Assembly: GCA_003117195.1 (NCBI GenBank)
Contig: BDSI01000019.1
Location: 682,001 to 746,000 of the forward strand
DNA: 64,000 nucleotides
Direction of reading: 5' to 3'
Source: Eudorina sp. 2006-703-Eu-15
Taxonomy: Eukaryota > Chlorophyta > Chlorophyceae > Chlamydomonadales > Volvocaceae
This document shows, piece after piece, positions 46,301 to 56,067 of this stretch. Made by a program: the position numbers and the translations under genes. The first letter of the stretch is position 1. Every line of letters starts with the position of its first letter. Below the pieces are notes generated by a model. The model was not told where the DNA came from. It was given only the letters and a program-made list of their open reading frames with translations, and made no database searches.

Positions 46301-49300
46301 GCGGGGTGGGGCGGGGTGGGGTGGGGCTGGGTGGGGCTGGGTGGGGCGGGGTGGGTGGGGTGGGGAGATAGGTCTTGTGACACGCTGTGCTGACCCGCCT
46401 GTGCAGGTGGGTGGGTGGGTGGGTGGGTGTGGTATGGATGGATGGGGCTTGGCGGGGCTGCCGGAGCGCGAGACGCACTCGGCACATCGGGAAAAGGGGT
46501 TTGGGGGGGCCCCCGATGGGACAACCCGATGTGAGTGACGGTTTGTTTTAAGCATACGCAAGCAGGCCAACGGCGAGCTTGCAAAGGGAAGCACGACGAA
46601 AGCACGAGCGCGGCATCGAGATTGAGGGCTCTGGAAGCGGCCCAAGTCCGGAACCAAGACGGGGCGTGCTGGGTGGGGCAGGTTAGGGCGGGTTTCCACG
46701 CGGGGTCATCACACGCGCAAGCCCGGCCAGGACCGCATGCCAGCATGCGCCTTTCCTCCGCAATGGGGACGGGTGCGGCAGTCGCGGCTGGGCGTTACGC
46801 CCCTCGGGACCCGCGCCGTACGTGCCGTACATACCTCTTCCTTGAAGGCGTCGCCCGGCGGACCGTTGGCAGCCATGAACTCCTTCGCGCCGCCGCCGTT
46901 GGGGTGGAGGACGGGGTGAGGGAAGAGGGGGGGGAGGGCAGTTGGGGATGCGGATTGGGGATACGGACGGAGCTGGGGGGTTGGTTGGGGAGGGGTGCAG
47001 TACAGGAAACTGGTAGATATGGGTGGGCATTGGGGTGGGGTGGGGTGGAGGCGGTCGGCGCAAACAGGTGATATGATTGGTAAGTGGGGGTTAGTATAGT
47101 CAAGTTAGGATGCGCCAGCTCTTCCCGGATCGCCCGCCATCCACTACTGCGCCTCCAGCCCACACTGCAACACGACAGCGGTTCTCACATAACCATACAC
47201 GATCTACGTTGCTATAAATATATATGTATATGTTTGCTGCGTCACACATCAACGGCGATGTCGGCGTGGTGCGTGTCACCCCTCCTGGAGCACACCCCAA
47301 CAGTGCAGCACTGCGTCCGTCCGGAGACCGTTTCCCCCCCCAACAACAAAAAAACACAACACATCACGCTGCACCACACGGGGATGGCACAAAGCGGGGG
47401 ACGCCTCCCTCCCTCGCTCCGCCGCTGAGCAGCCCAACCAGACGAGGGCCTCAGGGCCACACCGCGCACGTGCGCCTGCCGTACGCAACCTGTCGTACCC
47501 CATGGTCCCTGAAGCCCATGCGCTTCAGCGTCTCCTCGTCGCCCTCCAGCATGCAGCGCATGGAGGCGTAGTGGATCTCGCCGCTGAGGGTGTTCCACAT
47601 CGCGTCGGACAGCAGGGTCTGGTCGTCCGGGCACTTGCCCCACCCGGGGTCATTGGCTGCGAGGGCGGCAAGGGGGACGAGACGGGCAACCCCAGGCGAC
47701 CCACGGGTCATCATCCTCGCGGCATCAACAGGGAGGGGACATCCTCCGCCGCGGCGGCGGGAGCGAGCAGCGGCGGCACGGCCGCAACAAGGGCGACCGA
47801 ACATCGCCACATCCAGCGGGGCCCCAAAGTGGGGCCCTCACACAACCCCCGCCCCGTGCCGTGGATCGGGCTGGGAGCCATCGCTGGGAGCGGGGACCAG
47901 GGCTGAGATACCGGCATGAGGGCACAGAAACCTGGAGCCACTTGGCCGGATTCGTGTTGGTGTGTGGTCTGGGGTAGAGCGGAGAGGCGTTGAGCCTTGC
48001 CACAGGGGGTCCGCGGTTGCCGGCGGGTTCTGCTGCCTTCTCTCTACCTCCGGTTGTTCCTGTGGCCCCTTTGGTGCCCAGCTTGGCGGGTGTGCCCTTT
48101 GCCGGCGGGATGGCCGGAGGTGGCCTACCGCGCGCGTTAGCATAAGGTCTATCGAACACAGTAACCGGTCCTTGGGTCCTTGGGTACGGGTTTAGGTATG
48201 GAATAGGGTATAGCGGAGCGCTCACCGATCCTCTTCGACATGCCCACCAACGCGCCGTTGTCCTCAGCCCATCGAACTGCGCACAGGCAGGCAGACGGCC
48301 GGCCGGCCGGAGGGAGGGATGTCAGGTGGTGGTGGTGCTGGTGGTGGTGGGGAGCTGCAGGCCGGGCATTGATCCCAAGCACTGTTACCCCCTCATGGTG
48401 ACTACACGAGCCCCGTGGCCGCAGCCCCCAACTGACCCGCCATGGCCCCCAACCCCCATTACCACTGCACCCCGCACCCCCCCAATCCCCATCCAGCCTG
48501 CCAGCCCGCCCGGTGACGCACCTGCCCGGTGCATCGCCTCATACAACAGCCAGGCCGTGGGTCCCGAGGAGCTGGCGTTCTGGCGGGTGTGTGGGGGGAG
48601 GGGGGAGGGGGGAGCTAGGTGCGGCCGGGGAAGGCAACGAGCTGCAGAGAGGAGGACAGGGCCGGGGGTTGAGGCCGGAGGGCCGGCCGGGGGTGGGGAA
48701 ACGGCGTCAGGGCGGGAGGGGATGAGGGCCGGAAGATCTGGGTTTTTGTGAGGCACCGGTCTCGCCAAGCTGGTGACGGCGACACGGGAGAGGAAGGAGG
48801 GTGCCTTGCATGTTAGGGCCCTGGGTACTGCCTTCCGTCGACCCTGCTGAGAAGACTGCTAATACCCGCCTCGCCCGTTTGCAAAGCCCCGCCTGCCGGC
48901 AGGCCCGCTCCGCACTTCCGATGCGGCCCCCCTGGCCCTTATTGACCCACGACTGCCGGGTCCAATTCATGATTTCATATCCTTCTGTTAAGCATATCGC
49001 TTCCGGGCTGGTTTGGGCGGTTTCCTCGCTGTACATACATGACCAGCGGTCATTCTATCTTCCTATCTCATTGATTGCAGCCCACCTCCCGTACACGGCA
49101 GTTGCCGTACCGTACCTGAATGTACGAGAATCCCCCGTTGATGCAGATGCCGCATTCCGCCTGGCTGAGCATGTTGAACTGGGACATGGGCGGCTGCTTG
49201 ACCCGCCAGTACCAGTCATCCAGCACCAGCACATCGCTGTCGATGGCCATCACGTTGTAGCCCAGGAACACGGCCCGGACTGGAGGGAGCCCAGTAAAGG

Positions 49301-50372
49301 GGGCAGCCGGAGAGGGTTGGGGCAGGTTGGGGAGGGGTATGCAGGTTTTGAAGCCTGGACTAAGACCTGACCTGACCAAACCCAAACCGATTCGACCTGA
49401 TCATAATTGAGTCAATACGACCCAAATCGATATGATTCGCATACATTCCAACAGGTGCAAACCAGCCTGACCCAGATGACTGACCCTATCTATCTGCAAA
49501 GCCAAGCCCGAAAGCTGCCGCAGCCTGCCCCCGGCCCCGCTCCCGGGCCCCACTCACTGACGGTGATCCACTTGCGCCACCAGGCAGTCATGCCGAATCC
49601 TGACGCTAGGTAGCGGAAGTCCGATTCCAGGGGCTGACCTCTGTGAGGGAGGTTCGGGGGTCGGGGGTCGGGGGAAGTGCGCACCTACCGCATCATAACA
49701 GGGGTGCAGCCCTAGCGTGGGCGCACAGGATGCGAGCCGCCCGTGCACGCGCCAAGTTCAAGTCGCTTCAGGCACCCAAACCCCTTCCGTCAGGGCAACA
49801 CAGCTGTGAGGAGATCCGCAACGGTTATGGAGGGAGGGGGAGTCCGACCCGCCGCCGTGTCAGGGGCCGTGGCCTGCCGTGCGCGACGAGCACCCGTACC
49901 ACCGTCAGCATCACCAGCGGCAGCTGCCCCACCTCTCATCGGTGCTTGCGTAGGAGCCGCAGCTGGCCGGCCCCTGCTCGTGTGTCAAGGGCTGGAAGAT
50001 GTGGGCGAGGCGGTGGCAGTCACCCGCGGTCGGCAGGATGGGCAGGACGTGGCCGTACCCGGCACCGCCGCGCATGCGGGCCACCGCCTGTGCGGCATCC
50101 ATGATGCGCGTGTCCGAAAGGATTATGATCTCATTCTTGAAGGAGGTCTGCCTCAGAGCGTCCCGGAGCTGCTGCGCTGTGTCCAGCGGACCGACGTAAC
50201 CGCCGACCAAGCCCGCGGAGCAGTAGGTCCCGCCGCCCCGTCGACGGCAAGCTTGGACCCGATTGCCGCTGGAATCGTGGCTTGAATTTTGGTAAACCTG
50301 CTGTGCTCCCGCGCGCAACACAATTGCCAGCGCGAAGGAGACCGTTGCGACGAGGATATTGCACTTATTCAT
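40372..50372 (-). CDS. Secreted/Golgi nucleotide-diphospho-sugar transferase (GT77-like)
   Basis: Nineteen exons join with consistent phase to 763 aa: 49933-50372, 49558-49640, 49116-49279, 48522-48579, 48226-48276, 47499-47656, 46835-46882, 46139-46271, 45650-45742, 45540-45577, 45263-45338, 44671-44771, 43813-43910, 42982-43118, 42551-42651, 42219-42369, 41646-41794, 40859-41016 and 40372-40426. The N-terminus MNKCNILVATVSFALAIVLR is a signal peptide or type II anchor. A Rossmann-like region with EIIILSDTR and YGHVLPILP is followed by FLGYNVMAIDSDVLVLDD, whose D188-S189-D190 is the DxD that binds metal and nucleotide sugar. These match the Nucleotid_trans domain (PF03407) of plant and algal GT77 enzymes such as extensin arabinosyltransferases. 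Donor sugar and acceptor are unknown; cell-wall or extracellular-matrix glycoproteins are a guess. Exon 7 has the least certain acceptor. Confidence 0.87.
41880..42052. repeat. G-rich minisatellite (GGCTGAGAGGGCTGCGGG type)
   Basis: About eight imperfect units built from GCTGAGAGGGCTG and runs of G lie in intron 16 of the glycosyltransferase gene. The transcript sense is the C-rich strand. Confidence 0.8.
42440..42486. repeat. (CCCA)n tetranucleotide repeat
   Basis: About twelve CCCA units lie in intron 15 of the glycosyltransferase gene. It is a simple repeat; the unit differs from algal telomere repeats. Confidence 0.9.
44133..44203. repeat. Two and a third 31-bp tandem units
   Basis: Exact 31-bp units beginning GCGGACATGGGCGGAGGCCG lie at 44133-44163 and 44164-44194, with a partial third unit to 44203. 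They are in intron 12 of the glycosyltransferase gene. Confidence 0.9.
44245..44340. repeat. Minisatellite of CCCGGGTTCGTTC units
   Basis: Six or seven units of CCCGGGTTCGTTCCCC, varying only in the number of Cs, run directly into the dispersed repeat at 44323-44370. The unit is the same as the first bases of that dispersed repeat. Confidence 0.9.
44323..44370 (+). repeat. Dispersed repeat copy (related to 29924-29975)
   Basis: CCCGGGTTCGTTCTTTGGG, then a T-rich tract, then TTTCAATTTAACCCCC. This matches the copy at 29924-29975. The final 15 bases also occur, reversed, near 24152-24167 in the acceptor region of the last intron of NYN paralog A. Confidence 0.6.
45342..45455. repeat. Three 34-bp tandem units at an exon border
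   Basis: Exact 34-bp units lie at 45342-45375, 45376-45409 and 45410-45443, with a partial fourth. They abut the acceptor of exon 11 of the glycosyltransferase gene (exon starts at 45338). On the transcript strand each unit contains CCCAAGCAGGTGTG, which resembles both an acceptor and a donor. Confidence 0.9.
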
Positions 50373-51539
50373 AATCGCATGGAAAACGATCTGCCCGTTC
50401 TAGCATACATATGTTTTCAGCTGCCAAAGTATTGGCCGCAGATACCGACAGCTGTCTGCCGATGTCTGACTGGTTACAATTGCAATACGACACTGTACGA
50501 GTTGTTAGACAATTTACATGTTGCTCGCCTTCATACCATTACTGTGAGCTCTGCAACGTCAGCCCTTTAGCACCGTTGATATATATATTCAAACTGATGT
50601 GAATATCTACCCTCTAGGACCTCTACTTGGTCTGTACCTAGGAAATGACTATGTTACGCTCATGCATTCATTTATGGTCAAAATGATCCATATGGCAGCA
50701 AACGTGAACCGATGGGCTGTTTGACCGATTCGTTGGCGTGCCAAGCGCAGGCGCTATTTGATTGTTGATTCGACGGAAAAAAATTCGACAGACAAAACAA
50801 TAAGAGTGAAGGGGGGCGCTAGTCGACGTAAATTCAGGCTGAAGGGTATCGTGGTAAACGATTGACAAAGTGGCGTAACTGAACGGTTCAGCAACGTTTG
50901 TCCAAGATCTTGCAGCTCGGGCAGAGTGTCCCACGGCCGGAACGCCACTGCAACTCCTGAACCCGGGCGGAATGCTTACAGCGGAAGGCCGATGGTTGAA
51001 GGCCGGGCCAAGAAACACGGCGGGTTGCCCTTCACATATGCGCCGTTGCCAAGATGACCCGTAGGGAAGGCGGCCGTCAATTTCGTTGCAGTGTGTTGTA
51101 TCACTGCGGGAGAAGGCGTGAACGTGGGCTAAAAGGGGGGGGGCCGGGGGAAATTGGGCGGAACACCTGAACGCCGACGTGAGTTCGGACAGAAGGGGCT
51201 ACTTCTTTTACTTAATCAATTACTACTTCACGTCTGGCTATGGATATTTATGATAACAAATCAAATGCATGCTTTCAACCAGCGACATCCGCTTGAAGTT
51301 GGCTACCAAAGGTACGTTTCGCTCGTGCTAACCAGAAAATCGGTTGCAACCTACGATGCCGATGTCCACTTGTCCAGGACATTCCTTATAAAATTTTTCC
51401 TTTCGCCTTAAACTTGAAGTGAAGAAATTTTGTTTCTGGCCTGGACTATCATTATAGGTTGTACAAGAAATAGACTGGACCCCTCTAGCGCCGGTCCCTA
51501 GCTTGCATGACGCCAAGATCGACACAATAATGATTGAAA
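50373..51539. promoter_or_regulatory. Divergent intergenic region
   Basis: This is the 1.17-kb head-to-head gap between the minus-strand glycosyltransferase and the plus-strand U-box gene. It is markedly AT-richer than the exons. Both promoters should lie here. No specific motif was assigned and no gene was seen. Confidence 0.4.
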
Positions 51540-53266
51540 ATGACCTTGGTGACATCAACCAGTCTAAGGCATAGCTCCACTCCGAGCTATGAGCCGCACG
51601 AGGGCGCAGACAACGATGCAGTCCTTTTTGAAACGCCTGCGGATCTATTGTGTCCGATTACGCACGAGCTTTTCCACGAACCTGTTATCAACGCGGCGGG
51701 CCAAGTCTATGAGCGGGAAGCAATTGAGAGAGCACTTGCTCACCGGCTGGTGGGTGCACGGTTGCCAGTGCGTGTCCGGGGCCCCTGTCTACATCCGCCG
51801 TCCATTGACTCGTTCGGGCATTATCTCCAAACCTCCCCCGTGTTCCCACGCTAGGTGGATCCGATCAGCAACATGGCGCTCGACACGTCTTCGCTAACTA
51901 CCGTCTGGCCTATGAAGAGCAAGGTGAGCCACATCTACTGAGACCCTGCTACTCGGGTATCGGCACGCTCACCACGAAGCATCTGACCATACCTCTTCCC
52001 ATGCTGCCATCGTATGTTGCATGCGGCGCTACGGAAGGCGGCGGCCTATCGCGAGCGGGCCGTCCGGGGCTGTGTGGAGCGGCTGTGCAGGCCCGGCTGC
52101 CGGTCCCCCGTCCGCTACCTGCGGAGGGCGGCGGAGCTGTGTGCGGGGATGGCATCCATGGTGGACGCCACGGGCGCGGTGCTGGGCCTGCCGGGGCTCA
52201 CGCGGGACGTGATCCATTACTTGCTCACACACCCCAGCAGCATCTACGACTTCCAGGTGCGTCGTGCGGTCCGTATATTGCGACGAAAGTGGCAGCGAGC
52301 TCGCACCTGCTCACGTATGCACATGGCGCCAGAGCATTCACATGTCCGCTACCTTGCCGTCGCGTCTTGCTGCGTGCCGGCATCACTCTGCTAGCAAGGG
52401 CCCTGGGGAGCAGGCCCACGAGTTGCAGGCCATTGTTTTCCTTTGTGCACGCCCGACCTATGCAGGGCTTGAGTCGCTATGCTGCGGCTCTTGCGGCTGG
52501 CGGCCACCGGGACCTGGCCGCGGGCATCTACACGAAGCTATTGCACCTCGGCAGTAGCTCGCAGCAGCAGGTGGAGGCGCTGCAGGGCCTGATGGGCTGC
52601 TGGGCGGGTCCAGAGGAGGAGGAGGAACAGCAGCTGGTAGAGCGCCTGGCGGCGCTGTCGTGCGAGGGGCAAGACGGTTGCCGTCCTGCGCGCTTTGTGG
52701 GTGTGCTGCTGGAGGCTGGCCTCCCTGAAAACCTAGTGCTGCGGTTCTGCGAGCACATCCTTAGCAGCAGCGTAGTTAGCCACGTGACTGCCGGCGGCGT
52801 CGGCAGTGGTGGGCTGCAGAGCCGGAACAGCAGCAGCAGTGTAGAAAAATGCTGCGTGGCAGGGCCCGGGGGCATGCCGCCGGCGAGCGCCCCAGCGACC
52901 AGTGGGCTCGGCTCCATGGAAGGCGACGGATACTCCGAACTGCTGTTCGTTTACACAAAGCTGCGCTGTGGTCGTCTGGAGGCAGAGCTATCGCAGCAGC
53001 AGAAGGCTGGCGTTTCGGGGAGCTTGCCAGGATCCGAGCGAGGAGCGGCTGCGTCAGGCGGAATTGAGAGGCCCTGTCCTGCTGCGTGTGCGAAGCGGAG
53101 GAGTTTCGGTGCCAGATTTCGGCGCCAAAACGTGCAGCAAGGCATATGTTCAGCCGTCTTCGCAGTGGTGACCATGACGGGGTCTAATAGGCCGCTCGCG
53201 CGATTGCTCAAGGTTGCTAGCGTGCTCCTTTTATTGAACCCACCCCTGCGGCTTGGGGATGGGTAG
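51540..53266 (+). CDS. U-box domain protein (putative E3 ubiquitin ligase)
   Basis: Exons 51540-51749, 51855-51923, 52038-52256 and 52466-53266 join in phase 0 to give 432 aa. Residues ~34-93, across exons 1 and 2, form a U-box: LLCPITHELFHEPVINAAG then VYEREAIERAL and VDPISNMALD. U-boxes recruit E2 enzymes, so the role would be ubiquitin ligation; the substrate is unknown. The rest is helical and alanine-rich (KAAAYRERAVRGCVERLCR, GLSRYAAALAAGGHRDLAA), with an acidic EEEEEQQ stretch, and has no ARM or WD repeat that I recognise. The start is uncertain: the ATG at 51540 follows a TTG-AAA in the same frame, and an upstream exon is possible. The exon 3 acceptor (GGAAG/GCG) is the weakest junction. 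The long last exon may hide a further intron. Confidence 0.7.
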
Positions 53267-53945
53267 GTGGTTGCCGCATGGACGTTCGTGGGGCGTTGCT
53301 GTCGTGCTGATGTTGAATTTGCGTCCCGGGTGCATCCCTTTTCTTTCAGACGTTCAGGACATGCATCAGTAACTTGTCGAATGAACGACTTTTCACGGAA
53401 AATGGTTTGGCAGCCGTTCAGGCTGTCCTAACATGGCGTTGCGAGAAGGGATCGCTTTCGTTGAAACAACCTCGACTGGGATGGTATTGAAGACTGCGGA
53501 GAAGTACCCATATTCGTCCTTTATGTGAACAGAGGAAGACTTACGTAATGAAGTCCCGAAATAGTCCCGAACACCTGAAGATCGCACGCGTAGTACAGCC
53601 ACACACACCGTCACACCGCCCAGTGCAGAGCTTACCCGTCTTGTCGCTTTGGCCTGGCCAACGTAACGCTGCATGTACATCATAAATGCGCTCGAAATCT
53701 TCGTACAACCTACACGCGACGACATCCCACCACCCATGGCGATTACGCTTCGGGCCAAAACGCCTCAGCAAAACCAGTCACCAAAGCGGTAACTGCCCAT
53801 AATCCTAACCAGCGAACACTGTTCTGCACGGTGCCACTCTTGCTTCATGGGTGGCATCGAGCACAGTCAACGCATCGGCGTCGCTCGCAAGTTCGATGGT
53901 ATCCCGCTCGCTGCTTAAAAGTCAGTATAATCGGAGTTAATCATG
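53267..53945. other. Convergent 3' region between U-box gene and aquaporin
   Basis: This stretch lies between the ends of the plus-strand U-box gene and the minus-strand aquaporin. A 121-codon minus-strand frame (53393-53758) has no recognisable motif and is not called. Confidence 0.45.
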
Positions 53946-55486
53946 TCACAAGCCGGTGGTCCGGACACTGTTGGGCGCGCGGCCATACAGGAAAATGGAC
54001 AAGCCCGCAGCCAGGGCAGCGCCGAACAACTCCGCGGCAATGTAAAGGAAGGAGACGCCCACGTTGCAGGTGAAGACGACGGCGGGCCCGATGGTACGCG
54101 CCGGGTTCAAGCTGGCACCGGTGTATGGGCCACCTGTGGGTGGGCAAGGCAAACCACCATTGCAGCAATCGTTCCTCATCTGTTGCGAAGTCCGCTTCTG
54201 TCGGCGACCAGTGTGTGCCATCCTAGGGCCTGACGTGAGGCACGTCGTGCTGACGCTGGCAGGTTCTCTAGGGGGCCGTACGCGACCAACTTCCACGTGG
54301 CCATTATCTACGCGCGATTCAAAACGTGGAAGCAATTTCGAGAATGACGTCCATGATAGGTTAAACCATGCTTGACCTTCACGTACCGGAGATGGCAGCA
54401 GCGTAGAGGGACAGTCCGATGGCCAGGGGGGCGGTGTTGCCGTGGCCCGGCTTGGCGACGGCGGCAGCGTACACGGTCATGACGAGAAGGAAGGTCATCA
54501 TCGTCTCCCAGCCAAACACGTCACCGTTACTCACGCCACCCGCTGGCCCGAAGCAGCCGGGAGAGCCAGCGCCAGCGCCAAGGCGCAGCGCAGGAATGAG
54601 GGCAGTGTAGATGAGCGCGCCAAAGATGGCGCCCAGGATCTGCGCACAACCAAAATCAACGGCTTGGAACAGCTTGGACGCACGTGATGCACTCAAAGCA
54701 CCATGAATGTAGCAAGATTTAATGACATGCGACGGTCACTTGGCATGTGCCACCATGCACTGTGATATGCTGGCCGACCCAGATCGACATTCGAGGTACC
54801 TTATTAAGACTCACCTGGGCGATCATGTACAAGAGCCCCTTCCACCATTTCATGTGCCCCGTGCAAATGAGCGCGAAGGTGACCGCTGGGTTGATGTGCG
54901 CTCCGGAAATGTTGGCAAACGCGTAGACTGCGCGCATGCAATTGATGCGTCACGAGGTTACAGTTGAACGAATCAGAACCGCGGGTCACAACGCGTAGCG
55001 CAATATACTGGACTGCTATTCCGTACAACTCTATGTGCAAAGATCCATGCCCATGACTTACTGACGGCCACCAAGGCGAAGCCGTTGGCAGCGGGTGCAG
55101 TCGTGTCTTTGGCCGGAGCAGAACCACCGAACATCTGGAACAGCAGCGTGCCGAAAAACTCGGCCATGAGGCAGCGAGCAAATTCGTTCTTGACTTGGCC
55201 CGTCACGTCAAGGTAGGGACGCAGCTTCTGCCTGCGTTATCGCGGAGACGAGCGATGAATTCCAAGCCTCGCCACGGTGCCCCCGCCCTATACCCATTGC
55301 TTACATAACGCCGGCCTTTTCAAGGTAGCGTTCCAGGACGACAGGTAGCAGGTCGTCATCGTCGCCATACTTAGGCGCCGCTGTGCCAGGCTTCAGTGTT
55401 TGGCTCGACGTATTGCCGAGCTCCACCAGCCCCTGTCCCTCCTCATTAAAGCTCCGGTCATACTTGGGTTGAACCTCCAACGACAT
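53946..55486 (-). CDS. Aquaporin (MIP family channel)
   Basis: Water or small-solute channel of the major intrinsic protein family. Exons 55305-55486, 55062-55231, 54815-54927, 54387-54639 and 53946-54133 keep phase and give 301 aa. Both half-helix motifs are intact: GAHINPAVT (NPA at residues 130-132) and GASLNPARTIGP (NPA at 249-251, with the selectivity-filter arginine R252). MAEFFGTLLFQMFGG in exon 2 is the typical first membrane helix, and six helices can be traced. About 75 hydrophilic residues precede helix 1, including a DDDD stretch, which is longer than in most aquaporins and could be regulatory. The membrane location and substrate cannot be read from sequence; algal MIPs often group apart from plant PIP and TIP classes. 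An alternative upstream non-ATG start in the same frame is not favoured. It is head to head with the plastid protein gene. Confidence 0.9.
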
Positions 55487-56067
55487 CCTGGGCAGAGGGA
55501 GCACCGATAGGAGCCGTAGGGAAGACACAAATCACAATCAAAAATTCACTTGCCAAGGTTGGGCTGACTGCATTACGGTAATTGTGCTGAAAACCATCCC
55601 CTAACACCATGCATATTAACGATAGTATGTGCTTCGTTGGTTACAGAAAGCGTCTCCCTTTCTTAATCAACTCAGGTGGTCAAACGTTAGCCACCCTCCA
55701 ACCCTACATACTTGGAGATATGCCGCCCGTTGATCAACAGGTATACAAGGAGAGCCCGACTTGCGAAATTTCTGTCGTCGCTGTACTGTATGAATCGTGC
55801 TCAGGTGCAAGCTGCCCCCGCGGGCTGTGTAAGTTGGCGCAAGCCTGGACTATGCGCGTGCTACGCTATGGAATAAAGTTACAATAAGGGGGAGGAGGGA
55901 TTCTGGAGCTGGACGACTGGACGAAATTGTACGGCGCATGGAAGCTTTTCATTTTGGAAGCTTTTCAATGTACAAGAGGACCGCCCCAGAACTGGAGTCC
56001 TCTATCTTCATCTGCCACTCTGTGTTATTTGTAGCCATTAGCGCGTCGCTCCCACCACAGAAGGACG
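55487..56067. promoter_or_regulatory. Divergent promoter region
   Basis: This 581-bp gap separates the start codons of the minus-strand aquaporin and the plus-strand plastid protein. Both promoters should be here. The short direct repeat GGAAGCTTTTCA occurs twice near 55940-55967. No TATA box was assigned with confidence. Confidence 0.4.

Noticed and set aside
55301..55528. Upstream in-frame extension of aquaporin exon 1
   Set aside because: The extension starts from a non-ATG codon. The ATG giving MSLEVQPK at 55486 is the first methionine in frame.
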